Shown here: one piece after another, positions 35,218-46,945 of the stretch | Position numbering within the stretch: the stretch's first letter is position 1 | How the letters are laid out: each line of letters opens with the position of its first letter | NCBI RefSeq assembly: GCF_009905375.1 | Contig: NC_133655.1 | Coordinates: 164,407,995-164,471,994 of the forward strand | Length of the DNA stretch: 64,000 nt | Direction: 5' to 3' | Source: Apium graveolens | Taxonomy: Eukaryota; Streptophyta; Magnoliopsida; Apiales; Apiaceae | Translations under genes and position numbers: made by a program | The notes under the pieces: model-generated | Told to the model about the DNA's origin: nothing | The model's database searches: none | Seen by the model: only the letters and a program-made list of their open reading frames with translations

Positions 35218-36455
35218 TCAAGATGAAAACCTCAGAATACCTTGATCATCCTTTTGCGTGCATAATTCTTCACCTACCAAACGATTTATATCCTGATCCA
35301 TTACATCTTCTTGTCCTTTTTTTATTTTCTCCAACAACTCCGGCTGGAAAGTCATACTGTACACTTTCGCTTCCTCAGACTTGCAAACTCTAATCTCCAA
35401 TTCCAATTTCTGAAATTCCTTGTATATATCTTCAGGTACTGATAACACATTCAACCTTTCCTTTCGACTCAATGCGTCTGCCACAACGTTCGCCTTACCG
35501 GGATGATAATTAATCAAGTACTCATAGTCTTTGATCAACTCTAACCATCTCCTTTGCCTCATATTAATTTCCTTCTGTGTGAATATGTACTTTAAGCTTT
35601 TGTGATCGTGAAAATCTCGCACTTTTCTCCATACAAATAATGTCTCCAAATCTTCAAAGCGAAAACTATGGCTGCTAGCTCCAAATCATGAGTAGGATAC
35701 TTCTGTTCATGTGGTTTCAATTGCCTTGATGCATACGCAATCACCTTTTCGTGCTGCATTAAAACACATCCTAGTCCTTTGTGAGAAGCATCGCTATAAA
35801 TTACGAAATTCCCTTGATCGTCTGGAAGTGACAAAACAGGTGCCGTGATTAATCTCCGCTTCAACTCCTGAAAACTTTCTTCGCACTTGTCGTTCCATAT
35901 AAACTTTTCATTCTTTCGTGTAAGCTTTGTCAATGGTGTTGCAGTCCTTGAGAAATTCGGAACGAATTGTCGATAATATCCTGCCAATCCCAAGAAACTT
36001 CTTACCTCAGTGGGTGTCCTCGGTCTCTCCCAATTCGTAATTGCCTCGATCTTTGCCGGGTCCACTTTGATCCCTTCGTTACTGACTATGTGTCCTAAGA
36101 ACTGAACTTCCTGTAGCTAAAACTCACACTTCGAGAATTTAGAATATAACTTCTTTTTTCTTAAAATCTCCAAAGCCGTTCTCACATGTTCCGCATGATC
36201 CTCTTCCGTATTTGAATAAATTAAAATATCGTCTATAAACACAATAATAAACTTATCCAAATACTCCTTGAAAATTCTGTTCATCGGGTCCATAAACGCT
36301 GCCGGGGCATTGGTCAATCCAAAAGACATCACTAAAAACTCGTAATGTCCATACCTTGTTCTGAAAGCTGTCTTTGGTATATCTTCTGGCTTGATCTTTA
36401 GTTGATGATATCCTGATCTTAAATCAATTTTGGAGTAATACTTGACTCCCTTCAA
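35218..36455 (-). pseudogene. gag-pol: Reverse transcriptase and RNase H of element C
   Basis: RT palm motifs are [20 protein letters not shown] and the catalytic FIDDILIYS. The thumb with [10 protein letters not shown] and RNase H with [13 protein letters not shown] and [20 protein letters not shown] follow. TGG changed to TAG at 36117-36119 truncates RT after the palm, and a single base is missing near 35606 in the DHKSL segment of RNase H. Confidence 0.82.
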
Positions 36456-37643
36456 CTAGTCGAACAGATCGTCAATTCTGGGTAACGGATACTTGCTCTT
36501 GATTGTCAGCTTGCTGAGCTCCCTAAAGTCGATGCACATTCTCATGCTTCCATCTTTCTTCTTGACAAATAATACCGGGGCTCCCCACGGGGATACACCG
36601 GGTCTGATTACTCCTTTCTCTAACAATTCCTGCAATTGCTTCGCTAGCTCTTTCATCTCAACATGCGCCATTCTGTACGGGGCCTTGGATACTGGTTCTG
36701 TTCTCGGTGCTAAGTCGATCGCAAATTCAATTTCTCTGTCTGGAGGAAGTCCTGGTAACTCGTCGTGAAACACGTCTGGAAATTCATTCACGACTGGAAT
36801 ATTTTCAAGTTTTGTTGGTTCTTGACTTCTGTCAATCACATATGCCACGAAATGCTCACATCCTTGTCGTAGTAACTTCTTGGCTTGAATCATCGTTAAA
36901 AACTTCTTTACTTGTTTCTGACCCTTGAACGTTATTATTCTTTCATCTGGTGTTTTCACCATTACCTTCTTATTTCGACAATCTATCTGGGCATCATGCT
37001 TAGATAACCAATCCATCCCTAATATAACATCAAATTCTCCTAACTTAAATGGTATCAAATCTACACAAAATTTACTACCAGAGATCTCAATCTCACAATT
37101 CCCACAAATTTGGTTAACAGTTACACGTTCTTGATTTGCTAATTCCACAGTCATTATTTCATTTAAACACTCAACTGGACAATTTAACTTACTAACAAAA
37201 TCTTGTGAAACAAACGATCGGGTTGCTCCCGAATCTATTAACACTTTGGCATATAAAGAATTCACATTAAGCGTACCTGCCACAACATCCGTATTAGCAT
37301 CCTTCACAGACATATCAAAAACTCTAGCCCTTGGAGTCTCATTCACTGTTGGGGTAGATCCCATAATTCTCAATGCATTACTGACTGGGGCCGGTGTCTT
37401 GCAATCCCTGGCCATATGTCCTGGCTTTCCACATTTAAAGCACGTAAATCCAATGGCTGGAACCTTTACTGCTGGATTCCGGATAGGCTGATCCTTACTT
37501 GCCGGCTCTCTGGCTGGCTGATTTCGGCACTCCCTCGAATAGTGCCCTTTCTGGTTGCATTTAAAACATACCACATTCAACTTGTTACAAACTCCTCCAT
37601 GCTTCTTTCCACATACTTTACAATCTGGAAAAGTTAGTCTCAA
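36456..37643 (-). pseudogene. gag-pol: Zinc knuckles, protease and RT entry of element C
   Basis: This clean stretch of 395 codons holds two CX2CX4HX4C knuckles ([14 protein letters not shown] and [14 protein letters not shown]) and an unusual Cys-rich segment before them ([12 protein letters not shown]). The aspartic protease has active site [10 protein letters not shown], and the RT entry segment with [18 protein letters not shown] follows. It ends at a TAG that replaces a Gln codon in C2. Confidence 0.82.
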
Positions 37644-38535
37644 CTGATTTGGCTGATTTGTATTAACTGGACGGTTGCTCTGGCCTGGCCTCCGTCTCCT
37701 GCATTCTGTCTCCTAAAATTAAGATTCCTCCCTGGCTGAAACTTGCCCTTCTTAAAATTTGGAAACTTCCCTGGTTGTGACTGACCCTCACTTCCCTCAA
37801 CTTTCCTTTTCTTGCTTTCTTTCTCCTTCTGGAACATCTCACTCTCTGTCTCTGCAATCATAGCCTTTTGTACTACTCCTGCATAGGTATCCAATTCAAA
37901 AATGGCTACCTTCCCTCTGATCCAGGGTTTCAAACTTGCTGGAATCTTTTAGCCTTTTTCCTGTCAGTATCCACATACGACGGTACATACCTTGACAATT
38001 CCTCAAACTTACTCTCATAATCTGTTACCGACATGTTCCCTTGCTTTAATTCTAAAAACTTCAGCTCCATTTGATCCTGAACAAACTGAGGAAAATACTT
38101 TTCTAAAAACAATTCCTTAAACCTTTCCCAAGTAATAACATCTGTACCTTCCAATGTCTTCACCATCTCCCACCAATAGGTGGCTTCATTCTTCAGATAG
38201 TAACTTGCAAACTCAACCTTCTGTTCTTCCTTTACTTTCACCAAGGCAAATGCCTTCTCTATTTCCTTTAACCAAACATTTGCTTCAATTGGCTCTAAGG
38301 AACCCTTAAATTCTGGTGAGTTTACTGCCTGAAAAGTTTTAAAAGTTACCTGGGGGTTGGTCTGTCTTTGTTGTTGTTGTGCCAGGTGAACTGTTTGTTG
38401 GGCCAAGATTTAAAGAATCTGGGCTATTGTTGGGTCCATAGGTCCTGGGTTCACATTCGGGTTTGTATCATCTTGGTTGTTGTTGTTGGTTTCTTCATTC
38501 TGGGTGTTGGTGCGGGTATTTCTTCTGGGAGGCAT
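37640..38535 (-). pseudogene. gag: gag (capsid) part of element C
   Basis: Residues after about 60 show the Retrotrans_gag capsid fold region: FKGSLEPIEANVWLKEIEKA, then YWWEMVKTLEG and FKELFLEKYFP, and FLELKQGNMSVTDYESKF. An early stop (38410-38412) and a frame change at about 37930 break it. The protein would form the cytoplasmic particle that packages element RNA. A basic, Gly/Gln-rich linker follows before the knuckles. Confidence 0.78.
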
Positions 38536-38995
38536 TTTCTGTAAAGAATCAATCAACTTATTTAGCTCTTGGATCAATCTTTTGCATAAAAGAACAGTTT
38601 TGCAAAACAGAAATATCTCTTTTTGAAAACAGTTGTAACTAAGTAAATTGCATGCTTCTTTACAGAATAAAAACAGTTATGGAAAACAGGGTACATGGTA
38701 TCGCAGGGTTATAACTGGTGCAATAAATAAGGTAAGGTAAAACAGGTGCAATAAAGTAAATGACAGTGCTGGAAAGGAAAAAGGTACTGATATATATAGA
38801 TCAAAAGTTTTAGGTAGTACAAGCGTAAAGACGCTTCGGAAGTAAAAACAAAAAGGGTACAACAACCTACTCACTAGTCAGCATAGCTAGTCTATAAATA
38901 CAACTCAAAAGTCTACTGATACACACTACACACTACTGTACATACTACATAACCATAACAACACTGCTCAACATTTCCATCTCTAAATCTCTAAC
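38536..38995 (-). other. Leader between ORF0 and gag of element C
   Basis: About 460 bp with no ORF or RNA gene. A similar spacer (51011-51511) separates ORF0 and gag in element D. Confidence 0.5.
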
Positions 38996-39134
38996 TCAGC
39001 TCCAAGGAAACTCTGGTCCTGTCAGCCTCTCAAAGTCCTCCATCACCTAAGTAGCCCATCTCATAAGTGCATCAGGGACTCTGCCAGGTAGTGTAGCTCC
39101 ATGTAGCCTACCCTCAAGAACCCTCCGTGTCACA
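38996..39134 (-). pseudogene. ORF0 of element C, C-terminal part
   Basis: The frame interrupted by C2 at 63375 continues here in phase through the target duplication, with THE core TRRVLEGRLHGATLPGRV. It meets TAG at 39047-39049, which may replace a Gln codon, and then runs to TGA at 38996-38998 with MEDFERLTGPEFPWS. The resumed frame is strong evidence that ORF0 was one coding region before C2 arrived. Confidence 0.65.
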
Positions 39135-39139
39135 TGAAT
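39135..39139. repeat. Left target duplication of C2 (tgaat)
   Basis: The five bases tgaat precede the LTR start TGTAATATCC. The same five follow the right LTR at 63370-63374. Confidence 0.85.
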
Positions 39140-41924
39140 TGTAATATCCGGGATATATCGTGTAATTATTTTGCTATTAAATAATTATTATGTGTGTTCA
39201 GTATCTATTCTATGAGTTAATTGTTAAATGTTATCTGTACTTGGATATTCAAAAAATAATATTAATTGAGTATTTTAATTTTTATATGTCCAAAATAAAA
39301 CATAGATAATTGTCATATCTTCCTAATTATTTTTATGTTGATTTATGGATTTATAAGGATCATATGAAATTTATAAAATCTTTTTCCGAGTATTTAAAAT
39401 CTATTTTATAAAACAGGAACCAATCGACGTCATCCGTTGTTACGTTTTTGGAACACGAAACTCTTCAAAGAACTCCTTCCTAACCTAATTGTAATATTCC
39501 GAGCATATTCCATGTTTCGACTTTTTCGATCCGGCGTACGGTTTGTTCTGCGCGGGTCCCGGCGCAACATTTTCGATACAATATTCGTTTCGGTAAATCA
39601 ATAAAACCCGTATTTTCGATAAACGGGAGCTTTTTATTAACCTATCCCAATTATCACTTCGTAGTATGTGTAACCAGGCGCTGAGACCAAGACCGCAGTA
39701 CAAATTGTACTGATTTGGATAATTATCCCGAAAACCGATACCGTTTGGATCAGTTTTTATAAATAAACGTACCGTTTTATATCCGGAATGATCCAACGGG
39801 ATACTAATTTTCCGTAATTATAAATAGCCTTTTTCCGTATTTTATTTCGTATCAAAATCATTTGCAGATAGTTAATTCTATAATTTTCAGAGAAAAACCC
39901 TATTACAAAAAACTGTTCTAAGAATCAAACAACAAAACGAAGGCGTTACCGATCTCTGTTTTCAAAGCTTGAGTAACCAAAATGAAGGATTTGAAGTGTT
40001 CTATCAGATTCTGAGCTTTGTTTCACTGCAGAATCAAAGGTTTATTTTCTGGAAATTTATTTATTTTCGAATTAAATTTATTAAAAATATGAATTTTTGT
40101 TCGGATGATTGTTTGTATGATTTGATGACTGCATGTTGTAGAGCTTGTTTTCCTGATGATTTTGATATATTATACGTATGATTTGGAGTTCAATAACATG
40201 TTCAAATTTGAGTTTGATTTTCGACTTTTAAAATTAGGGTTTATAACCCGTATGAATGTTCTTAATTAAAATTTGGGGGTTTCTTATTCTGAAATAGATT
40301 GATATTGTGGTATAGTGTATTGTATTCTCTGTGAAATTTGCAATCTAGTCGTACAAGTTTCATGAATCAACGAGGTCTGTAGAGAAGGGAGTTGTGTTTT
40401 GAAGTTTACGTCGAACCCGCCGGAAACCGGCGAGTTTCTTGATCAAATTCCGGCCAAGTCTGGGGTTATTGATGAATTTTGATTGCAGATATAGGTTCCT
40501 GGTGTTGTGTAGTTTAATTCTGGAGGTGATGGTGGTGGGTGGATGCCGGAGGTGAATTCTCCGGCCACCCCCGACTTTTCCGGCGACTGGAACTGCAAAA
40601 TTGCAGTTTGGTCCCTGTACTTTTGAAAACGATGAAGTTTGGTCCCCCAGGTTTCCAGACTTTGCAAAAATTGGATTCCTGTTTTAAAAATGTTTAAAAA
40701 TCATATTTCCTATTTATTTTTATTATAAAAATTCGTTTTTAATTTCTGAAAATTCTAAAAATTAGTATTTTAATTCCGAAAATTATTTTAAATTCAGAAA
40801 TAAATCTGAATTAATTAGTTAATTAATTTCAGTTAATTTTTAATCGATTAATTGGTCAATTAATTTGGAAATTAATTGATCAATTGATTTAATTAATTAT
40901 TAATTGATTTTAATTAATTATTTAATTAGATATAATTACTTAAAAATGATTTAAAAATTCCGAAAAATAATTTTGAGCTTTAAAATATTATTCTAAATTA
41001 TTTCCAAGGCTTGATAATTAGTATAAAATTGTTTCGGAGCCAGAATTGGCCAACCGAACCCAGTTTATTAACCCGAAATTGATCCAACGACCCGTTTTAA
41101 TTCCGAAAAATGTTTTAAAAATCATTTTAAATACCCGAAAGCCTATTTATGACCCGAGACTTCTTTATAAATAATATATCATTAAGTACGTGATGTATTA
41201 TGTGCTATATGTGACTTGTTAATTAACTATCAGTCTATATATTCGGTGTTTACTTGATTATTACATAACTATCAATCAGTTAATTGGATTTGGGTAAAAC
41301 GAAGGGTAGATAGAAGTATGTGTTGAATAGAACTCTATAAGTCGATTATTCATAGATGTTTATCATATGTGAGCAGAAGAGGCAAGGCATAGGAAAGGAA
41401 AACAGGTAGTTGAGGAATAAGACGATTGTGATTGGAAGCGAGAGCAGAATAGTAAGCTAGTACCAGGCAAGTGTTCTGAACTTTCTCGAGATATTGTGGT
41501 ACTTAATAATCCTGTGATATTGCAAGTGCTTTGAAGCACAGAAACCTAAACCCTGATTCCAGTTATTGATCTTGAGCCGTAACCTGATTCTTTCTAGACC
41601 ATTGATTGTTGTACACCCAAACACGAATCACGAATCTACGATACTACTCCACAAATATGTACAAACTAAATACCAAACGCTGAACTGAATTACTTATATA
41701 CTCAATCCATGATATCTTATGCTTGGAAAGACCAAATCCTTGAAACCCTGAAACATTGATTTCTTTGTTATCCAATTCTTTCATACCCAGCATCCAAGCT
41801 TTGAAATTACTTTATTGATCCTTATAAGGATTGAAACTCTTTCATTGTTAAACACTCATTGTTGTTAATGATTCTGGTTAATGTTTATTATTGCTTATTT
41901 AGTTATTATGTTAGAATTGGATTG
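39140..41924 (+). repeat. 5' LTR of C2, last ~650 bp deleted
   Basis: It matches 59937-62723 closely and then switches without an indel tract to element D internal sequence at 41924/41925, with about one base of overlap. It includes the TATA box 39819-39826 and the splice-like donor CCAG/GCAAGT (intron start 41467). The acceptor lies in the deleted part. Confidence 0.85.
39819..39826 (+). promoter_or_regulatory. TATA box of the C2 5' LTR
   Basis: TATAAATA, conserved at the same LTR position in C and in the 3' LTR of C2. Confidence 0.55.
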
Positions 41925-42667
41925 GTAAGTCCCAATGCTCTATGATATGCTATCTCTGCACTAATATCCTGCTGTCTCAGATCCATAAGCTGCTGAGAAC
42001 TAACTCGGTGAATCTGACGTAACCTCTCCCTCAGTATGTAATCTGATCATAGTGCTCGGACGGGACCATCTGCCTGCATCTCAAACAATCCAAGGATCTC
42101 TCTGCACTGGGTCTGCCATCGAACCCTCTCCTCTCTCTCCTCCTGAAAATGCTGATAAGTAACTGTATGATGCTCTGAAAGATCCGTGCTAGAACCTCAA
42201 GAAGGTAACGGCCCACCGACTACTATCTCATCCATAACCTCCTGCTGTGGAAACTGATATACTCCAGGAGTAGGGGCATAAATAGCTAAAGGGGCAGGAA
42301 ATAAGACTGGCTGCTCCATAGGTGCATACACTGGTGGCTCTGCCTCTGGCTCTATCTGTGGAATATCTGGAATCTCAGGCTGCTGTACTGGAATCTGCGG
42401 CTCTAAATCATCCCACTGTAGAAGATCAATCATATCAGGAATATCAAACATCGGAAACTCCAAAGGTGGAAAGTCAGGCATCTCTGGCTCAACATAAGGG
42501 AAATAATCAACAAAGTCTGGTACCTCTAGTGGAGGTGGTATCTCTGGTGCTGGTCCAAATGGTGATAGTGGAGGTGGTGGCAATGGAGGAAAAACCTGCA
42601 CTGATGCTGGGGCTAGTACTGGTGCTGCTACTGGGTCTGACTCAGTCCGCTCTGACAAAGAAGCCAT
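41925..42667 (-). pseudogene. ORF0 of the D0 fragment
   Basis: ATG at 42665-42667 (MASLSERTESDPV). The frame is open for 156 codons, Pro-rich with repeated acidic PxxPD words, until TGA (42197-42199) replaces the CGA of the other copy. The frame then continues with the charged helical part, with a further stop (TGA) near 42049, and is cut at 41925. In this copy the Gln at position 24 is intact, while the other D copy has a stop there. Confidence 0.6.
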
Positions 42668-42859
42668 CTAATAATATACCAAAGAAAAGAAAAGGTCACT
42701 AAACAATTCTAAGATTTATACTTTCCTATTCTAATCTGACCTAAATCCTAACATTATTTTTCCTAATCTGACTATCCCTATCTTATGTGATCTCTCTATC
42801 CTATCTTAATCCTAATATTCTTGTTTTCAGGGACCAAACCTACAGCTCTGATGCCAAAC
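41925..42859 (-). mobile_element. Truncated second D internal region (D0)
   Basis: This 935-bp block is nearly identical to 51570-52504 of the complete D copy and holds its PBS (TGGCATCAGAGC, 42845-42856) and most of its ORF0. It abuts the PBS side of D's 3' LTR. The order is therefore LTR, internal, LTR, internal fragment: a tandem arrangement that would come from recombination between LTRs, later cut off on the left by the deletion into the C2 LTR. Confidence 0.75.
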
Positions 42860-45800
42860 TATAACGCCCTCCAGACCCGGGGTATAAGTCTAGGGGTTAC
42901 GAGCTAATCACCAAACCTGTACAAGCTTATTAATAAATAATAAAGAAATGAAACTAAACCCCTTAACAACTACCAGGACCTTTCTAGGTTGAAGTATGAA
43001 AACAAGAACCACTAACTACTTTTATTACAAACCAACATTCAAAATCTCACAAACTTTCTTTATTACAAACCATTGTCTAACTCATTTTAAACTAAGTTCA
43101 GCTTTTATTCAAACACACATACTATCTATCAACACTCCACCTGCTCGGACAACTCAAAGCTTTCTTCCTGGATAGGGATCAACACCTTGGCTATAAGAGG
43201 ATCCCGAGGCTTGACCCGCTTCTTTACCACTCGTGTTCTGACGGGTTTCATATTCCTTCTTAACTGAAACAATAAGGTGTATAACAACAAAAAGGGGTGA
43301 GCCAAAATTGCTCAATAAGTCTACAAAATATACACAATGTTAAAGCAATATAATTGAATCCGTATCCCAGGTTTATCTGCAAAGATATAACCTTATAATA
43401 ATCAAAAGAAGGCCATTGCTGGCGAATACAAATGAATTACACTGGACTCAAGTTCGCAGCTATACCCTGCTGATCAACCAGGATACAGTGCAGATCTATA
43501 TCTCACTATATAGATCCCGTCGGGCACCCAGGCACTACGGCCTATCTCAAGGATCCAGTTATGTCCCGGTCCTTAGGATTAAGTAACCTTAATCCCCAAA
43601 AGTAATGTTATCCAGTCCCTAGAATAGCAACCGGAACAATCGGTATACTTTGATATATTCTAATCACCAGAATATATTAATAATTGTGAGTAATAATTGG
43701 AATATGAATAATAAATTCAAATGAAAAAAATAATTTAAGAATCGAACTGAGATATGAATAAAGAAGTTAAAGTAATGCAAATGTAACAAGAATCTGAAGA
43801 GAATATCACTATTCTGGAAAAATAGAATAGAGGAGAAACTTGCCTTCTGTGCGACTTACTGCAATTAAATCACTTCCGTCTATCCCCTACTTGACCTGCC
43901 TTGTTGGCTTAGTTTCTGTTAGCAAAATAGATTGGTTAAGTCATTTTGTACTTCTGTCGTACCTTAAATCGACTTCATTTTGTTCCTACTATTTACCCAT
44001 ACGTTTATAACCAACTCGAATATTATATATAAACAAGTAAGACTCGATTAACCACATAATACACATAATCACATAAGCACATAATCGTTTTTATAGTTAA
44101 AATAATTTTTAGAATCAAAATCGATTCGCTGATTGCTCCGTTGATCACCTTCTGCTTCATTTCCCATTTTTCCGGAATTTTTTGAACTCGTCTCGGCACG
44201 CATTTCGACTGATAATCAAGCAATCTATAAAATCAACTAATTTCGAGAAGAAATTAGGTCTTCATATTATTTTTAGTGAAAAGAATTCATTTTTCTGAGT
44301 CAACAGGCTTTCGTTTCGCTCAATTCGGACTAACGCTTGAATTATTATCAATTAAACACTGATAATTCAATTTATTATTCAATATAAATAATTATTGTTA
44401 ATTTTTAAATCCCAAAATAATTTTTAAATTATTATTTAAGAAAAAAATCAAAGTCAAAAATAATTTTTTTATAATTTTTGGAGTTAAAATGAAGAAGTTA
44501 TGATTTATCGAACATTATGTGACTAATTATCGAAATAATTAATCACTTTTTAAATAATTAATAAATAAATAACTAATAAATAATTAATAGATAATTATTT
44601 ACTAATTTAAAATAATTAATCCCTAATTATTAGGATTAATCATAATTTATTATAAATATTTACAACTCATCGTTATTTATTTGATTAGATCGATTATTTA
44701 CAAATAATCAATAGATTTAATTAACTGATACGCTATTTATCGAATAACTATGAATTACTCGAATTATAAATCAACTTAACGATTAATCACTCGTATAAAT
44801 ACGAGCTACGCACTATTCTCGAATACTACCGAACTAATATATTATTATTGGAATTTAAACGATTCGTTAATCAATTAATTATCGGTATTTAATCATACGA
44901 TACGAATAATTATTACTGTATTCTTCAAATAACTAACGCTCGAATAATAATTCTCAATACCGAATCACTATTCGCAATATTAACTAATTAAATAATTAAA
45001 TTCGAATTTATAAACTAATAAAATAATTCAGAAATTAATAATATTATTTTTTAGAATTTAAATCTAATATTTATTGGATTTTTAGAATTATTAAAAACTG
45101 ATTTTTAATATACTAAAGATATAAATAAATAATTAATTAATCAGAAACATAACAACAAAATTAGGGTTTGGGTTTTTAGGATCGAACCCGGGTCGAAACC
45201 GGGTTAGAAACCGGGTCGTCCCCAACCCAATCGGGTCGGGAAGAACAGCCGGCCGTTGCCCAGATTCCGGCCCGGCGGAAACTTCCGGCGAATCCAACAG
45301 TCGATCAAAACGTGTGATTTAACTCTTGTTTGTTCCATGCTTTTGTTCAACAGGAACACAACGACGCTCCTCTGGATTCCCTCTTTGTTTTCGTCAAACA
45401 CGACGCCGGAACCGCGAAGAACAGCGGCGGCGTCGTCGTTTTTCCGGCGATGCTAAAACCAACACCAAACTCAGCAAACCCGGTACAAATCGACTCGCAA
45501 AACGACGATCTAAACACTCATAACCATCAAAACATCTAACAATCAACGATGTGTAAAACCCGAATTCAAGAAATTAAACCCGAAAAATGAAATTAAAATC
45601 CAGAAATCAAACACTAAAATTAATTGCATAATCAGAAACTACGATTCTTGGGCTTTAAAACGGATACTTACATGAACGATTTGGGTTCGGGAATCACCTT
45701 CAAATTCGACTTTGATTCTCTGCCTGTTCTTCACCCAAACAAACCCTAATTCCCCTTTCTTTTTATTTTCTGTTTATTTTGCTGATTTTTAATTAAAATT

Positions 45801-46437
45801 AATAATTAATTACTGAAAAATCAACTATTTATACTATGTAAAATAATACCCCTAAATAAAATTAAGGGTCTAATTACACTCCTATTAAAAATATTTGGCC
45901 CCAATTTTTATAATTTTTGGGTATTAATATTGAATTTTTAAATATCCAATAAATACAAAATTAATGCTAAAAATTCCCAAAAATTGTGAATATTACAAAA
46001 ATGCAAAGAAAAATGATATATGATAATTTCATGATCATATAAAAATAAAAATGTGATTTTTGTGGGGTTTTTGGTACCCGAAGTGGCCCGGAAAAGTCGT
46101 TTTTCGCGAAAAAAGTCAATTTGTAAAACGTCTAGGGGTTCAGAATAACGATATGCTATAGGGCATTTTTGGCAAAATAGGGCCAATGATTTTTGTTTGA
46201 AATACGGGCTTTTAATACATGATTTTGAGCTGTACGGGTTTTGATATAAGATAACTAACTTACAATAAAACACTCAATAAATGTCCAAAACACATTTGGA
46301 TCAAAACAGATAACACGTAACACATAGCAGTTAAGGTTTAATGACTCAACACATTTAATCACATATAAATGACATATTAATACACATATTTTATTATAAA
46401 TATGATATCATACAACGTAAATTTCCCGGTCGTTACA
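42860..46437 (-). repeat. 3' LTR of element D
   Basis: It runs from TATAACGCCCTCC to CGTTACA and is bordered by a polypurine tract on the right. On its left is a PBS of the D0 fragment, so this LTR also serves as the upstream LTR of D0. TATAAATA (minus) lies at 45826-45833. A putative GC-AG intron runs from 43843 down to 43264. The GC-rich stretch 45180-45500 has overlapping open frames on the plus strand, antisense to the element, which I do not regard as genes. Confidence 0.85.
43264..43843 (-). other. Putative GC-AG intron in the D 3' LTR
   Basis: Donor GAAG/GCAAGT and acceptor CTTATTGTTTCAG/TTAAGAAGGA, 580 nt apart. The same 580 nt are found in the 5' LTR (52910-53489). The acceptor has a good pyrimidine tract. 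Confidence 0.5.
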
Positions 46438-46450
46438 TTCTCCCCCCTTA
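46438..46450 (-). promoter_or_regulatory. Polypurine tract of element D, overlapping the pol stop codon
   Basis: The minus strand reads TAAGGGGGGAGAA followed by the LTR start TGTAACGACC. The first three bases are the gag-pol stop codon (46448-46450). Confidence 0.75.
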
Positions 46451-46945
46451 ATAGGATTCTGTCCTCAGAATCTTCTCTGAAAACAAATGAGGGTATTTCT
46501 CTAACATTTCACTTTCAAGCTCCCAGGTTGATTCTTCAACCAATGGGTTTCTCCACAATACTCGCACTAAATACACAGACTTATTTCTCAACACTTTCTC
46601 TCGCCGATCTTAAATTCTTACCGGCTGTTCTACAAAAGACAAATCTGGTTGGATATCTATCGGTTCATACTCTATTACATGCCTAGAATCAGGATTATAT
46701 CGCTTAAGCATTGACACGTGAAACACATTGTGAATATGTTGCATATGAGGCGGTAACGCTAATTCGTATGCAAGCTTTCCTACTTTCTTCGAAATCTCAA
46801 ATGGTCCGACGTATCGTGGCTTCAATTTACCCTTATTGTCAAATCTGGTCAATCCTTTCCATGGCGATATTTTAAGTAATACGTGTTCCCCTTCCTGATA
46901 GTCCATATTCTTCCTTGCTTGGTCTGTATATTTGTGTTGCCTGTT
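46448..46945 (-). pseudogene. gag-pol: Integrase C-terminal domain and chromodomain of element D
   Basis: After the stop at 46946 the frame continues with the GPY/F region ([16 protein letters not shown]) and HIHNVFHVSMLKRY. A TAA at 46610-46612 then replaces a Leu-type codon. The chromodomain follows in phase (LRNKSVYLVRVLWRNP, ESTWELESEM) and ends at the stop in the polypurine tract. Confidence 0.8.
46455..46472 (-). promoter_or_regulatory. Hairpin upstream of polypurine tract, element D
   Basis: GATTCTG-TCCT-CAGAATC again gives a perfect 7-bp stem. In D it lies inside the last codons of pol (KILRTES). Confidence 0.6.

Larger units (their letters stand above)
33919..38535 (-). pseudogene. 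gag-pol: gag-pol of element C, with stops and frameshifts
   Basis: One former frame of about 1,540 codons encodes capsid, two zinc knuckles, aspartic protease, reverse transcriptase, RNase H, integrase and chromodomain. The ATG at 38533-38535 opens MPPRRNTRTNTQNEE. Damage: stops at 38410, 36456, 36117, 35215 and 34387, a 1-base loss near 35606, and frame changes near 37930 and 37680. Compared with C2 or D, several of the stops look like C-to-T or G-to-A changes, the kind expected from methylated cytosine decay. Catalytic residues of protease, RT and integrase are otherwise still present, so inactivation looks fairly recent. Confidence 0.82.

Noticed and set aside
42197..42667. Proline-rich frame as a host extensin-like or structural gene
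   Set aside because: It lies between a retrotransposon PBS and the gag leader, and its second copy (51512-52312) occupies the same place in the full element, so it belongs to the element.
45256..45539. Overlapping plus-strand frames of 65-69 codons, repeated at 54891-55174
   Set aside because: They are antisense to element D in the GC-rich part of its LTR. Three frames are open at once, and the repetition only reflects the two LTR copies.
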